A stretch of DNA of 64,000 nucleotides from Acanthochlamys bracteata (taxonomy: Eukaryota; Streptophyta; Magnoliopsida; Pandanales; Velloziaceae), in the NCBI GenBank assembly GCA_019914995.1, contig CM034126.1, positions 5,027,001 to 5,091,000 of the forward strand. Direction: 5' to 3'. The translations under genes and the position numbers were made by a program. Positions 48,399-61,047 of this stretch are shown here, one piece after another (the stretch's first letter is position 1; each line of letters starts with the position of its first letter). The notes beneath the pieces are model-generated. The model saw nothing but the letters and a program-made list of their open reading frames with translations. It searched no databases and was not told where the DNA came from.

Positions 48399-50600
48399 TT
48401 GAAGAAGGTACTTCTTAGATTAATAAAGATATTGCTGCACTACGTATTGAAAAGAGTTATCTTTTATTGTTAACTTGCTCTCAAATATATGTCATCTAGC
48501 ATTTAGTTGTGGGTTGGATGTGTCATTCTGCAGTCAAAGCCACGAGTTCTTTCTTACTATATTGACCAGTTAATAAATATTTAGCTATGGAGAGCTAGCT
48601 TCAAATATATAAGGTAACTACCAAATACCAATGATTTCAAATTTCAAATTCCTGGTTAACCGGGTGAAGAAAGAAGAAGGATATGACCTTAAATGAAAAT
48701 ATAAACAAGAAGCTGTCCTTGTTTGTAACCTCTTTGCATAATGTTTCCTTTGATTCCTGAAGCTGGGTGCAGGGCCTGCAGGCTACAAAGTCCCTGTAAA
48801 TTCGATCTTCCTGATTTCCCATTCCAGTTTGGTATTCCTTGTCTCGTAGGTTATTGATTGACAAGTCTGAATTATTGGATTTGAATTAGTGATTACCCTT
48901 TACCTTCACCAAGATCACCTGATGTTTGCCTATAAGACAAACAGCTAAATACAACTTTAACCACTTGAATTGCAGGAAGACAAGGGTGGATTCTTTTATG
49001 ACATTTATAATTTGGGCTGTGATGCTTTTTAGTTTCTCTGAATATGTCTTTGTTGGTCTTCCATTACGTGTTATGGGCTAAACATTCGAGTTTGATGCAG
49101 GACCTTGTTCGCCCATTTCAATCATCAGGATTTGTCACAGTGGGCAAGTGACAACAAGATGCTGGCGTACAACAAGAAGCCGTTATATCATCTTAACAGA
49201 ATCTTTTACTACAGAATTTTTGACAGCATAGCAAGTTGAAATGCTGTTAGCTTCATAGATGATTGGCATGTGATATACATCTTTATTTGCCTCTGGTCAT
49301 GAACTGATCTAAGAAGGAGTTTAATGGTGATTTCTTCAGGCTTGAATCTTGGGGTTACTGTTGTACGCTAGTGGTAAGATGCTGCATGCAGTTTTATTTA
49401 TAAATATGTAGCGCTAGATCATAATAAACCGTTCTTGTAATAGTTAGCCTACTGATAGAAACTAATGACAAACTATTTTTCAATGTTCCTTCTTTTAATA
49501 CCTACGGATGTCCAGTTATCTCTAGCAGTTTTATCTTCGCCTTTCAACATTCTTTTGGTGTATATCGTCCTTGAAGTTTCTGTATCTACCAGGCTCAAAA
49601 GCTATTGTAGTTCCATGTCTGATACAATACTTAAAAGCTTCAGAGAATTGTGTATATAAATCAGGATAGGTTAGATTTCAGTCTACTATTCTATTATTGC
49701 TCGAGTAGTCCACTTTGCAGTACGAATTTCTGGATTCTGCGTGGATTTTTGATACAGTTTTATTCTACGGCGGTTTTGTTTTTCTTTTAAACTGAGTTTT
49801 TAAAACTTAACTTTTGAAAATAATTTATTTATGTAAGATTTGAAATTGAGTTTAATTTTATGTTTATTTATTATTTAAAATGAATTTGAAAGTAAAAATT
49901 TTGATTTTAAAATTTAATTTAAAAGTGAAGTGCTTGATGGAAAATTTTATTTAATTTTATTTATTTATTTTAATTTGAGAGTGAGTTAGCTATAAAATTT
50001 TTGAAAAAAAAATGAAATCAAAGGATTAGTACAGACGTTCTTATTGAAAAGCCAATTATGTAAATCTTACTGGAAAAAAATCTGTAAAAGTTTGATAAAT
50101 AATTGGTGGTTTCCTTTTTGACTTCTCTTATTATGCAGAATTGATATTGCCTAAAAAGAAACCCGAAAGTATTTTATACACTAATTTATTTTATCTTTTA
50201 CTTTGTTCTAAAAATTGATTTTTGATCGAGTTCTGGATTTGTATTTATATAGTACTTTTTCTTTCAACTTTGTTTTTCTATTTTTTTCCAAAAAATTTAA
50301 ATCGACATAAGTTTATTAGACTATTCTCTATCTAACCAACACTTTATTTTTAACTCTCTTTATAGATACATGTTGATTTTTATTTAATCTTACTATATAA
50401 TTATAAATGCTTTACAAAATTAAATCAAAATTTTATTTAAAATAATATTACGTGTTTGTTAAACAATTTAATATTAAATAGAATTTAATTTTAGTAAATA
50501 AAATTTATTTAAAACATTAATATAACACATAAAAATTTTCAAGTATATTTTTATTGTTTTTTTCCAATTTGTTTTATCACCAGTAATCTTATCCTGTACT
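48399..50600. other. 3' region of ABITRAM gene and AT-rich spacer
   Basis: A plausible acceptor (gatgcag) precedes 49102, where a short frame reads DLVRPFQSSGFVTVGK then stop. It may be a 3' UTR exon. From 49790 to 50560 the DNA is AT-rich with repeat-like TTTAATTTTA blocks. No further gene is seen. Confidence 0.35.
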
Positions 50601-50763
50601 CAATTCTGGAAGCTGCTTGTTTGTATATTTGTGTTTTATTATTGTTTATAACTAAATTCTAGAAGAAGTACGAGATAGAGACAAAACAGAGGAGCTTTTG
50701 AAAGAAACTAAAGTCACCTCTTTTTCTCTCCCACTGTTCTTTAGTTCTTCTCTTCTTCTGATC

Positions 50764-52602
50764 ATGGCGCTCGCTAGTTCTGCTATCTCCATTTGCTTCA
50801 CTTCGTCGAAGCTCTCCACCACTGAGTCTCCGACGCGGCTGCTCACCATCAGACCGTCGATAAGTCTAGCTCGCTCCGGTTTTGCTCGGCCAAGGCTTTC
50901 TGCCTCCCGCAAGGTTCTGCGCGGAGGTATTTGTTAGTCAAGCAATTGCTTCTATTATTCATGATTTGCTTCTATTGTTTTCTTCGTGATTTCATATTAT
51001 TGATATAAGACAATAGGGTCCTTCTTAACTGGCCACACTGCTGTTGAAAGCGTTCACAATGAAATATTGTGGTTGTTGTTTGGAGCTAGTAGCTTATTGT
51101 TTGCCTCTATGTGTAGGAATATTGACAGCTGATAGAAACTAGTAACCTCAAGATTCATAACAAATTTCCTTGTTTCTAGGAGCTTATTGTTTGCTGATTA
51201 ACAAACAAACTTCTAGGATTGTCAAAATGGAATGTCTGTGTGCTATAACTTGATGATTTGTTTCCTTTGATCAGCAAGTGCAGAACTGCAGGAACCTGGA
51301 AATACTTTAGGGGAAGATTCATTTGCAAACATCAAACATATTCTTCTTCCCGTTTCAGATCACAATCCTTACCTCTCAGAGGGAACTAGACAGGTATTCC
51401 TCCTTATAGAGGCACCAGTTCTTTATTTCCATAGAAACTTATAATTCTATCAAGTGATTATGATGCACAAGACCAATGAACATGACTAAATTGGTAAAGA
51501 AGGGAGGGGATAATGTGGATCTAATAATATTTGTAAAAAAAAGAAAAGAAGCTGTAGGGATCATCTATTATGGTTACTGTCAATAAGGCAACTCATGGTT
51601 CATGCAAAAGCTTCAATAGCCGGAACTATAGATTACAGTAGGACCATAAGATTATTACTATCGCTTTTAATTACCTCACTGTCACCGAGCAAGATATGTG
51701 AGTTTATTCTTAACTGATGAAACCCTTTTCAAGGTAAACAACTAAGCTTAACAATGTTGGCAATTTAGGCTATCAAAAGACTAGTTAATTGGATGATTTG
51801 TGACTTATGTACTTTTTACTTATTAACAAACAAATTCTCAGTGGAGCTAGGTAAAAAGAAAAACCCAAAATCCAATTAACTTCCTATTTTAGATTTTTAT
51901 TAAGATGTTTTTTGTATGTGGTCTTGGGAGATTGAGAATTATGGGTGAGAGTTTAGTATTCTCAGTTCATCTAAGTTCCAATTTCTAGATGCACTAATTC
52001 TTTCATTAAACTTCTTATGTAGGCAGCCGCCACTACAGCTGCTTTGGCGAAAAGATATGGAGCAGACATAACCGTTGTTGGTATGGTGTCTGAATCTCCA
52101 ATTGCAACTCCTGTTTAGCAGTTTTAAACATAAGCTCTAGAGAACTGCTCTGGACAAAAGAGATCTTGAAGTTTGGAATTTCAAGGAATATAGATCTTGG
52201 TCTTCCTTGCAGTTATAAACGACAAAGCAAAAGAGTCTATTCCTGAATATGATACTAAACTATCAAGCATACGGTGGCACCTCTCAGAAGGTCTGTATTT
52301 TATAAGCAACTACATGGTGTATTTTGTTAACTTGTACAGAAAATAGAAAAATATGATTGAAATATCATACTGCTCGACTCCATGAGCACACTTTGAAACA
52401 ATTTTCAGGTGGGTTCCAAGAATTTGGGTTGATGGAACGCCTTGGTGAAGGAAAAAAGCCAACTGCTATAATTGGTGAGGTTGCTGACGATTTGAATTTG
52501 GACCTTGTTGTTCTAAGCATGGAAGCCATTCATTCAAAGCACGTTGATGCAAATCTTCTGGCAGAGTTTATTCCATGTCCCGTGCTACTTTTGCCCCTCT
52601 AA
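50764..52602 (+). CDS. universal stress protein-like, plastid-targeted
   Basis: Five exons, 50764-50926, 51275-51393, 52023-52080, 52213-52290 and 52409-52602, give 203 residues. The first ~55 residues are Ser/Thr/Arg-rich with almost no acid (MALASSAISICFTSSKL), like a chloroplast transit peptide. The USP fold follows: KHILLPVSDHNPYLSEGTRQ, AAATTAALAKRYGADITVV, a variable middle, then IIGEVADDLNLDLVVLSM and EFIPCPVLLLPL. The usual ATP-binding Gly-x2-Gly-x9-Gly-Ser/Thr of UspFA-type proteins is absent in the segment after VVLSM, so it is probably of the non-ATP class. Plant USPs act in stress responses; the partner is unknown. Confidence 0.8.
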
Positions 52603-53428
52603 ATTGAGTTGTAGGTTGTAATGACATCATCTATATGTACTAATTCCTATTGAATTTGAATTCTGTGGAAATTGTCATCCTTTGTCTGGAACCCTGCCCC
52701 CAAGTATTTTTAGAAATTCTCTGGAACCCTGCCCCCAAGTATTTTAGAATTTGGATGATGCTTATCAAAAATTAAGGATTCGCAATACGCTAAAGTTCTT
52801 TCAGCTAAAGGTTATCTTACTGTACTTTTCTTATATGGATATAACTCATAACCGAATCACTAAGTGGTTCTACTTTCCAGGAGAGAAGATTGATTTTCTG
52901 TAACAAACTAGAAAGATATAGCCACGCCCGGAGCTACCAAATTGGTAAGTAGGGTGTGGGACTCTTTAGTAAACTCGTGCCTGGATTTTGCAGTTCACTT
53001 CTTCCCTTCCCTGATTATTTGAGATTGGTCTAAAAGAATCCAATGCGTATGAAGTACTGGACCTGCAGGAAAATGCATAGAGTTTCAGAAGTACCTACGC
53101 AATCTTGCAAAAAGGATACCTTCCAAATTTTATAAACGAACTTTGAGTTGACTCCAAAGATGAAATCAAGTGATTGTGATATTCATTCTGACTTCAACAA
53201 ATAAATGTGCAACAAGCATCCTGCATTGTTTGCTTCTAATTTACCAGAAGACAAAATAAAAGAAGTCTGTGTATGACTTGCACAAAAAATTGCTCGAGTA
53301 CAACAAAATGGCTTCCCAACGGTAAACTTAGAGCAGAATGAGAAATTTAAGTAGAATTAGGCCATACTTAATTGCACCATCAACCCACAAAGTAGTATAA
53401 CAGAAACTTAACCAGAAAATATAGGACT
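52603..53428. other. convergent spacer between USP and RPN3 3' ends
   Basis: Stop codons of the two convergent genes are ~830 bases apart. The stretch holds both 3' UTRs and a 35-bp-period tandem duplication at 52685-52752. No gene is seen. Confidence 0.5.
52685..52752. repeat. near-perfect tandem duplication, 35-bp period
   Basis: CTGGAACCCTGCCCCCAAGT followed by ATTTT(T)AGAA is repeated twice in the USP 3' UTR, differing by an indel in the T run. Confidence 0.85.
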
Positions 53429-56400
53429 CTAAAAATCATCATCATCTTCCTCAGCTATGTGCTTTGCAAGTTCCTGTTCTTGCTGTTGTCGCTCTCTCCT
53501 CTTCTCAGCACTCTCCTTCTCCTTGTGGGAATTTGGTGGGAACCTAAGTGCCTTAACAGCTTCATTGTGCATGTTTAAGCAGAAGGCAATCCTAGAGTTG
53601 AATGCAAATTGTGGCTCATTTGTGGAGTAAACATCCCCTGTTTCCTTTGACACTATCCAGCCATTTTCATGGTCAATAGTAGCATCAATGGCCCCATCAC
53701 GAATGGCTTTGGCAACAATGCTCTCTGCATCTGCAACAGGATTACTAGAGTCCAACCGCAATTTTTTGGCTACATCAGCCAGGGATATACGGGAGTAAGC
53801 AATGCTGATGTTGCGAAGTCCTGTCCTTATGACATTGTGCCGCAGCCTCACGATCAGATTGTGTGTCCTGTCAGTATGGAATACAGAAGAGAATTTATCT
53901 GCGACAGTCCGGAACAGCTCCAGATCACCAATCCTCACAGCCTATATATGAATAGAATGCAATAATTACTAACATATATGAATAAAATGCAAGAATTACT
54001 AACATAACACAGATGCAATGATCGATATCTTATAATCTGATAAGGAATTTGGGATTTACATTTGTAAGCTCAAAATAGGGCTTGAGGGCCTTCTTCATGC
54101 CTTTCTGCATGAAAACAGTTCTCTCAGGGATCTCTCCAAGAAGCAGCCGGACAATCACAGCCCACTTGTTGCATTGGATACGGAAGCCTCGGGCTGAAAC
54201 TGGTGCCTTCCGAGCAGCTTGCAGAAGGCTCTCTTTGGCATCTGTATATTCCAACTGAATGGTCCTAATCTTTCCAAGATAGAAGAGATAGCGACAGAAC
54301 TGGCCACATAAAAAGTCTTTGTAAAACATTCACATACAAATATACGGAACACTGGTAGTGGCCATCCAAGAAAGCAACAATAAACCTAAAATCAGAGATA
54401 TATCAAGTCATATATTTAACAGCCTGCGACAAAACAAGAGATTTGACTAAAGACCAAGTACCTGAGCGCCAACAGACACAAACTAGCATTCATTACCTGC
54501 TGATTTGAGTGAGCCTCGAAACGTGGTGCCTTAGATCTTAGCTTCTCTGCTTGGTCATATAAATTGTAGTGGAGGTAGTTGCGCAGCAGAAGATTAAGAA
54601 GGGTTTCCTGATTCAGCACATAATACTGTGAGTCATCTATGTCTTGTTAAATATAAGTATATATAAGCACAAGGGTGGTCTAGAAAGCACTAACCTGACC
54701 AAGTTCATCGTGCCTTAAAGTGGCCATCCGGTGCAAGGAAAGAATGTTTCTGTCAGCAAAAGAATATGATGTTAGGAACCACAAGCACCATACAAATGAA
54801 TGCATCAAGGACTCCTAGTTCACATTCACTAAATGCATTCTTAACATAATGACTCACCCACGAATCTCAACAAGGTTATTTGTCAATTCATAGGCGTAGG
54901 AATAATAGAAATACAGCCTCGACGCAAGGACATCAACCGTCCTCCTGTTAATGCTCTTCAAGCGTGCAATAGCTGCTGAGGCACACGCTTTAGCCTAGCA
55001 GAGAAAAGAAATTCGATGTCAACATTGATTACACCTAGACCTACTAGAGGTCACATCCAAAAAGAATATCTACCTCATCATACTCCTTCTGGTCTATTAA
55101 AAACATTAGTACAAGCAAATAACAATAAATTTCTAGCTCTGGTAACAAATGCCTAGAAAAGACTTGAGGAGCTGAAATTGCTGAATCAACATCCATATCA
55201 TGCTCATCCTCCTGCAAAAGTATTAAAAAAGTATATAATTAGTTATGGTCAAACACAATAAACATTATTTTCCTAGAGAGCTCAATATGAAACCGAGGCT
55301 GCAAACAAAGTAAAAAAGTGAATACAATATCAAATAAAAATTCAATGATGACAAGGCCAAAATCTACACTTAGACTATGTTCGCTTCTTTTTTCATTTCT
55401 ACATACAGGAAAGGATCATTTGCAAAATATCCTACCTCATTTGTAATGATATTCCTTGTCTAGCGCATGTGTACACAGTCCACTTAAGAAAATATCTTAA
55501 GATCAATGTGATACAAAAGAGCAAACCACACCCTCAAATAGTAAAGGGCCAATGGTTTTGTAAAAACGTACAACAACAACAAGGTGCTGCTTTTGTGCTT
55601 GATAGCATGTCTGATGTATCACCTTTGTTGTCAACATAGCTACAGTTCTTGCGACAAAAAAACCTGCCTCTTTATAAGTGGAGCATCGACATGCATATCT
55701 AAATTTGTGATCCGCAGCACCATACAGGTGTGAGTGACAATTTATATCCTCATGACACTTGAAAAAAATTATGATATTTTGCCCATACTCAAATAAATCC
55801 AAATGCAAAATAATAAATTGTGGACTGTATTACCAAAGTATCATAGAACAGAAATGAAGATTTTTCAACATCAACTAGCGTGTAGGATCCCAACCTAGAA
55901 TGCTCTCATACATGTTGCCTTCTTTAGAATCTTGAGCACTTCTCTTCATCCAATGCAATAAATAGTGTACCACATGACACTGTATACCAATAGGTATATC
56001 ACCCTTTTCTCAGTAGCTTGAAACCATAACAACAAGAAAAGACTACCCTTCTATAGTGCCAGAGCCTTAAAGGATACCATCCGTTGTACTCAATACAAGC
56101 CTAAGGCTCTTCCCTCAAGCATTTGAAGATATTTGTCCCTTGACAAACTCCAAGTAGGCCCTTTGATTAGGCATGCTTCTTTTGGATACTACATATTAGA
56201 AAAGGGGCAAATGCGAGAACTTAAATAAAGGGCAGTTCTGATTCTAACTAAGAAAGTATATCATATTAGATCTGCTTTGGTTGAAAATACAACTTTAAGT
56301 TCATAAGTCAAACCAGAGAGTTTTTGTTTGACAAAAGCGGGTTAAGTTAATTCGAGATGTTTCTTTGAAACACATCAGATAATCATAAGTCTAACACATG

Positions 56401-57400
56401 CCATGAGCTAGTGAAGTTAACTTAGATGAACTTTTCTAAAGAGAGAAGTGAGAGTTGAGGCAACATAGGTGCACTATGTAGGAGAGGTTAATATTGCTAT
56501 GCAACCATCGACCATCATCATACCTGACGTGCGCAAGAAGGATCTAGGCAGCACCATCAATTAATTTTTCTCTGTATTGTATGCTGCAGTCATTTATAAA
56601 TGACAATGCAGCATTCAAAGGAACCAACGTTCATGTTTTACTTTATCTCAACATCCATAAAAGATGGTTCAAAATCTTGTGTGCATACACATAATGCAGC
56701 TACTTCTACCATATAATATTTAAGAAGAAGAAGAAAAAGAAACATTCAACATTTCATAAACACTAATTCAAGCACAAAAATCTTTCAACAGCTATTTCAA
56801 CCAATTTATCTAAAAATCAAAACAAACAGACTCAATTGGTCATAAGTTACTTCAAGATGCAGAAAAAGGAAGAAGAAGAAGAAACATTTCAACATTTCAC
56901 AAACACTATTTCAAGCACAAAAATCTACAAACAACCAATTCAACCAATTGATCTCAAAATCAAAACAAACAGATCTCTATTGATCATAGGTTACTTCAAG
57001 ATACAGACAAAAGAGTTCAACTACAAAGATTTGAAAATACTCTACCTTGGGGACTAAAGGCATAAGCTTAGAGTAAGCATCCGAACCCTGAGGTAATGCT
57101 GAATTGAGGAAAGCCGTAACAGTTGCAGCAGTAAGCTTCCGTCGAAGTGCCGCAGTTCGACGAACGGATCTGGAGATAAATCGAATTTCCCTGGTCTGCG
57201 CTCCAGTCTCGATCAGCGATACAATCTCCTTCAATTCTACACCAAAAATACACACAATCACACAATAAATCATAACCACAACAATGACAGAACACGAAGA
57301 AGGATCTAGTGAGAGAATTTGAGTTACGGTTGAGAAGATTGGTCGAGGATTCGGATGAAGGTTGGTTGTTGTTGTCTTTCATCTCAACGTCTTGCGTCAT
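53429..57400 (-). CDS. RPN3: 26S proteasome non-ATPase regulatory subunit 3 (RPN3)
   Basis: Eight exons on the minus strand, 57400-57328, 57236-57046, 55211-55074, 54994-54858, 54750-54696, 54607-54497, 54299-54060 and 53941-53429, sum to 1458 bases, 485 residues, with all phases matching; the family is ~488. Recognisable blocks include [73 protein letters not shown]-type helices, then the PCI domain ([59 protein letters not shown]) and the acidic tail EEDDDDF. RPN3 is a scaffold of the proteasome lid. Intron 2 is long (~1.8 kb) and holds an imperfect 140-bp duplication. Very high conservation argues for a functional gene. Confidence 0.96.
56723..57005. repeat. imperfect tandem duplication in RPN3 intron 2
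   Basis: Copy 1 (about 56723-56862) and copy 2 (about 56869-57005) share GAAGAAGAAGAAA, CAAGCACAAAAATCT, AAAATCAAAACAAACAGA and TTACTTCAAGAT in the same order. They differ at scattered sites. Confidence 0.75.
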
Positions 57401-57689
57401 CTTATTCGATTCAGAATGAAAGGGAAGAACGAAAAAGCTAGCTAGGGCTCTGGGAGAGCTCTGTTCCTCTATCTGTGATCTTCGCTTTCTTGCGCTTGGA
57501 GAAAGAAGGTTACCTGGACCTTCTTTCTAATTAAACAGTAAAATCTTATTTTATCATTAAGTTTTTTAATTCAATAACTTCCAGCTCTGCAGTGTGTGGG
57601 AGTCGATTCGAGTTGATCTCACACCCGAGCCTGACCCGAATTCAACCCAGATTTTGGGTATGGTTGCCTGACTGTTCAATGGATATCAA

Positions 57690-57935
57690 CAGCTTAACAG
57701 ATTATCTCAAATACACCGAACTTCACTTTCATCTTCCAAATTTTAAATTCAATTGTACTTCGAACTCCGTTTTCAGTTTTATACTGAACTTTATTTTTAT
57801 TAAAATTTAACTTCAAATTTTACTTCACTTATTTCAAATATCACATCAAATTCTGCTTTTATCGAACTCTATTTTTACCGAATTTTATTTTCATAAGATT
57901 TAGTTACGCTAAAGTTAATTAAGTGTATTTAAAAC
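57690..57935 (+). repeat. AT-rich repeat, family B
   Basis: Contains CGAACTTCACTTTCATC, TATTTCAAATATCACATCAAA, TTTTACCGAATTTTATTTTC and CATAAGATTTAGTTACG, shared with 26935-27150 and reversed at 27990-28240. It lies upstream of RPN3 and downstream of the monooxygenase gene. Confidence 0.45.
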
Positions 57936-58088
57936 ACGTCCCAATTCATCATACATTTATTTTTCCAAAAACTTCAAAACAAGTTCCATTCTAAAAATTT
58001 TTTTATTTTAACCACACGCAAATGATTTCCTAAATCAAGGCACCTATGCTCAAGCATAAAGACAGTATTCTAAGAAACTACAGGAGCT

Positions 58089-59869
58089 TCAAAGCGTCCC
58101 ACAATCAAATTCAGCTCTAGTAAACAACAACCCAGCCATGAACTTGGACAAAAATTTGTCTCTCAAAAACCCCATCACTGCACCATCACTCTGCTGTACT
58201 CTCCCTACAAGATAAGCAGTAGCAACAAGTTCAAAACTCCTCCACCTTCTCTCCCCTGCATACTTCTCCAACCCAACCATACCATCTTTCTTCTCTTGAA
58301 TTGCCTCTGATAAACATCTCGCAAGAATAACGCCGTCTTCTAATGCCGCACAACCTCCCTGGCCTATATCTGGAGTCATAGGATGAAGTGCGTCGCCAGC
58401 TACACAAACGTTGTTCCTGGCAATGTTGCCCCATAGTAATTCAAATGGTGATCTGTACCTTAGAGGGGAAGATACAACACTGCTCAGTTTGCTTTTTTCG
58501 ATTACAGTTACCATTTCTTCAGGCACTTTTGCATGGTTCATCTTCATCTGTATGAATTCTTTCGTTTTAACTGCATCATTCTCCAATTCTTTATCTGTCA
58601 AACCACATCGATTCTTCATCACCACATCTTTTATATTGGATGTGGATTACATGTAAACATGCATAAAAGAAATTGCCAGCTACGTACCTTGTGGAGAAGG
58701 TGTCCAAGTAAAGAACCAATACATTTGTTTGTAATCACAGGGCAATGATCCTGCCCTAAAACCTTCTCCGAAGTACTGCTTAAACTCGGGCTCATGACCA
58801 TGCCCATCAGGGAACTTAGCAAATCCTCTAGCAGCTGACCGCCCTGTGAAAGCTGGTTTCGACAAGCCCAACCATTTTGCTATAACTGAGTTCACTCCAT
58901 CGCAACCTATTAGAATCTGTTTATTGAGAAGAAATCAGCAAAGCCGTTCATTCATCAGTACTGATAACTCATACCAGAAACACAAAAAATTGAAGACTTA
59001 ACATATTATTCAAGAAACAGCATAAGATTGAACAAAGTGGGATCATCTGAATTTGATACCTTCGTTTTGAGAGTTGAACCATCTGCTAAATGCAGTTCTT
59101 TCAAGTTATCCGATTCATTGATTGAAACAATCTTAGAAGAGTATCTGATGGTCCCTTCTGGTAGCTCCTTTTCTAAAGTTTCTAGCAACATAGTCCTCCT
59201 TACACATCGAACTTCATGTTTCACTCTGCGTTTAATGAATTTTTTCCAACATGAATTACCTCCATTTTCATAGAAGAATTAGAAATTTTGCTTAAGAAGA
59301 AACAGACTAAACTCACCCATTAGCTTGAGAATTCAGACTCACCCTTGCAGTTGTCACTCCTGAAGGCACAGCAGTAGCACTTAACCTGCCAAAAAAAAAA
59401 AAAAAAAAAAACCCTTAAGTTAACATCTTTACCCAAAAGGGGAGTTTTTCTGACGGACATGTGTTAAGAGTCGGTTGTTTACCTTTCTATCTGCTTAAAT
59501 TCATAAAAGCTATTAAGTTCTAGTTCCTGCTAGCACTTACCCGTTAATTTTCATATGCTGCCGCCTGATTACATCGCCAACACCTAGAGCATCAAGTGCC
59601 CTAAAAGCATTAGTCCATTGGGTCAACGCGAAACCAGTAGTTCTTAAGCGATCTGATGATTCCAGCACTATGCTTCTAATACCCTTTCTAGTAACAGGCA
59701 GCAGTATACAATCACACATCAAGTAAGAACTTTATCTTAAACAAAAAATATCCACAAAAAAAAAAAAAAAAATTGACAGTTGGCAAGTGGCAAACCTATA
59801 GAGTCCAAGAGCAGTGGCAAGTCCTGCAAGTCCAGCGCCAACGATCACGATATCCTCAACAGCATCCAT
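58089..59869 (-). CDS. FAD-dependent monooxygenase (CTF2/MO1, 3-hydroxybenzoate 6-hydroxylase-like)
   Basis: Six exons on the minus strand, 59869-59796, 59687-59541, 59385-59317, 59225-59060, 58916-58688 and 58627-58089, sum to 1224 bases, 407 residues. The Rossmann FAD motif is VIVGAGLAGLATALGLYR from residue 8 (Gly11, Gly13, Gly16). The LIGCDGVNSVIAKWLGL block carries the DG motif of class A flavoprotein hydroxylases. GDALHPMTPDIGQGGCAALED at ~306-326 is the second FAD-ribityl motif. The length and blocks match Arabidopsis MO1/CTF2-type proteins (At4g38540, At2g35660). No transit peptide or membrane anchor is seen. Substrate is unknown; aromatic hydroxylation is inferred from family. Confidence 0.9.
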
Positions 59870-59978
59870 TTACCTGACAGACATGAAGCAAACAGAAGTT
59901 TTCAAATGTTGCGGAGAATGAACGAAGGATATTAATAGAAGGGATTTTTGATGAGATTGGGACACGGAGGTTCAAGTG

Positions 59979-59988
59979 TTTATATAGT
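59979..59988 (-). promoter_or_regulatory. TATA box of the monooxygenase gene
   Basis: The minus strand reads CACTATATAAACAC about 110 bases before the ATG at 59869. Spacing and sequence are typical. Confidence 0.5.
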
Positions 59989-61047
59989 GCGAGTGAAGAT
60001 ACGGAGCATGAGGTCATTGCTGAGGAGGTGGGCTGCTGCACGTGTATGTTATCCATTCGACTTTGAAGAATCTCCAGAGAAAGTCGTCTTCAGTTGGACT
60101 CATATGAACTCTACTTTGTTTTGTTGTGAAGCCAATACACTTCATGAACAGTTCAACCATTTCATTTCACATGTGCAGATGAAATTGGAGTTCTTGTTTC
60201 TCCTCAGATGTAAGAAGTAAATAATAAGGCTACTATTATTAGATCCTTCTGACCTCAATCATGCTAAGAAGATGCAATTTACAGGTTCCATTACATGCCA
60301 TTTGACGTTGGATTCCTCATTCCTCCTGAACTATTTCGCCAGATGCAGCATACAGCATTGTGGATTCTTCCATTTTGAGAATCGACAGCACTTCCAACAT
60401 GAGAAACTGTCCTCAACTAAGGCCCTACCATTTTTGTCTATTTTTCAACATTTTCATTTTCTAAAAACCTTCCACAGTATTTATAAAAAATAAAATTTTA
60501 AAAACATGAATAACTTATATATATAATTTTTTTAAAGCAACAAAATAAACTCATTCTTTAAAAAACCCAAAAAAATACTTTATCTTCAAAAATTTTCAAA
60601 AGCTCTGTTCTTTTAGCAATCTCAAACGACCCCTCAATCATCAGGCACCATTGTTTCCGGACAGCATCAAGTTTCATACAACAGAAGTTGAACCCATGGA
60701 AGCACCATACAAATAAAATTCTCATCTATTATACCTAAATGCAAATTTGTGTACACTAAACGATTTAAACGTGAACAGGAGATAAACTTACTCAAGCTAG
60801 ATACACAGACTCCCAACTGTACTGCAAGAGTTCAATATGCAAGCAAAACCTATATGGCAAGTATCCATACAACAAAATATAATACGAATGGCATTCCAAG
60901 ATACATTTACTTGGGGCTTAGTCAAAGCGAATCACTGAGCAGGTTTGTTACGTCTCTATTAGAATAAACATTGGCATGACCTGAAACAGGCATCTAGCAT
61001 AAGCAGGCCCCATCAACAATTAGATTGTGCTATGTAGTTCAATTCAC
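59989..61047. other. intergenic between monooxygenase promoter and splicing factor 3' end
   Basis: No gene is seen. About 60420-60635 is AT-rich with GC-containing ends (GGCCCTACC and CTCAAACGACCCC) and may be another MITE-like element. The right part is the 3' UTR of the splicing factor. Confidence 0.4.

Noticed and set aside
60000..60220. 90-residue plus-strand frame upstream of the monooxygenase
   Set aside because: Overlaps the monooxygenase promoter, has odd composition and no recognisable domain.
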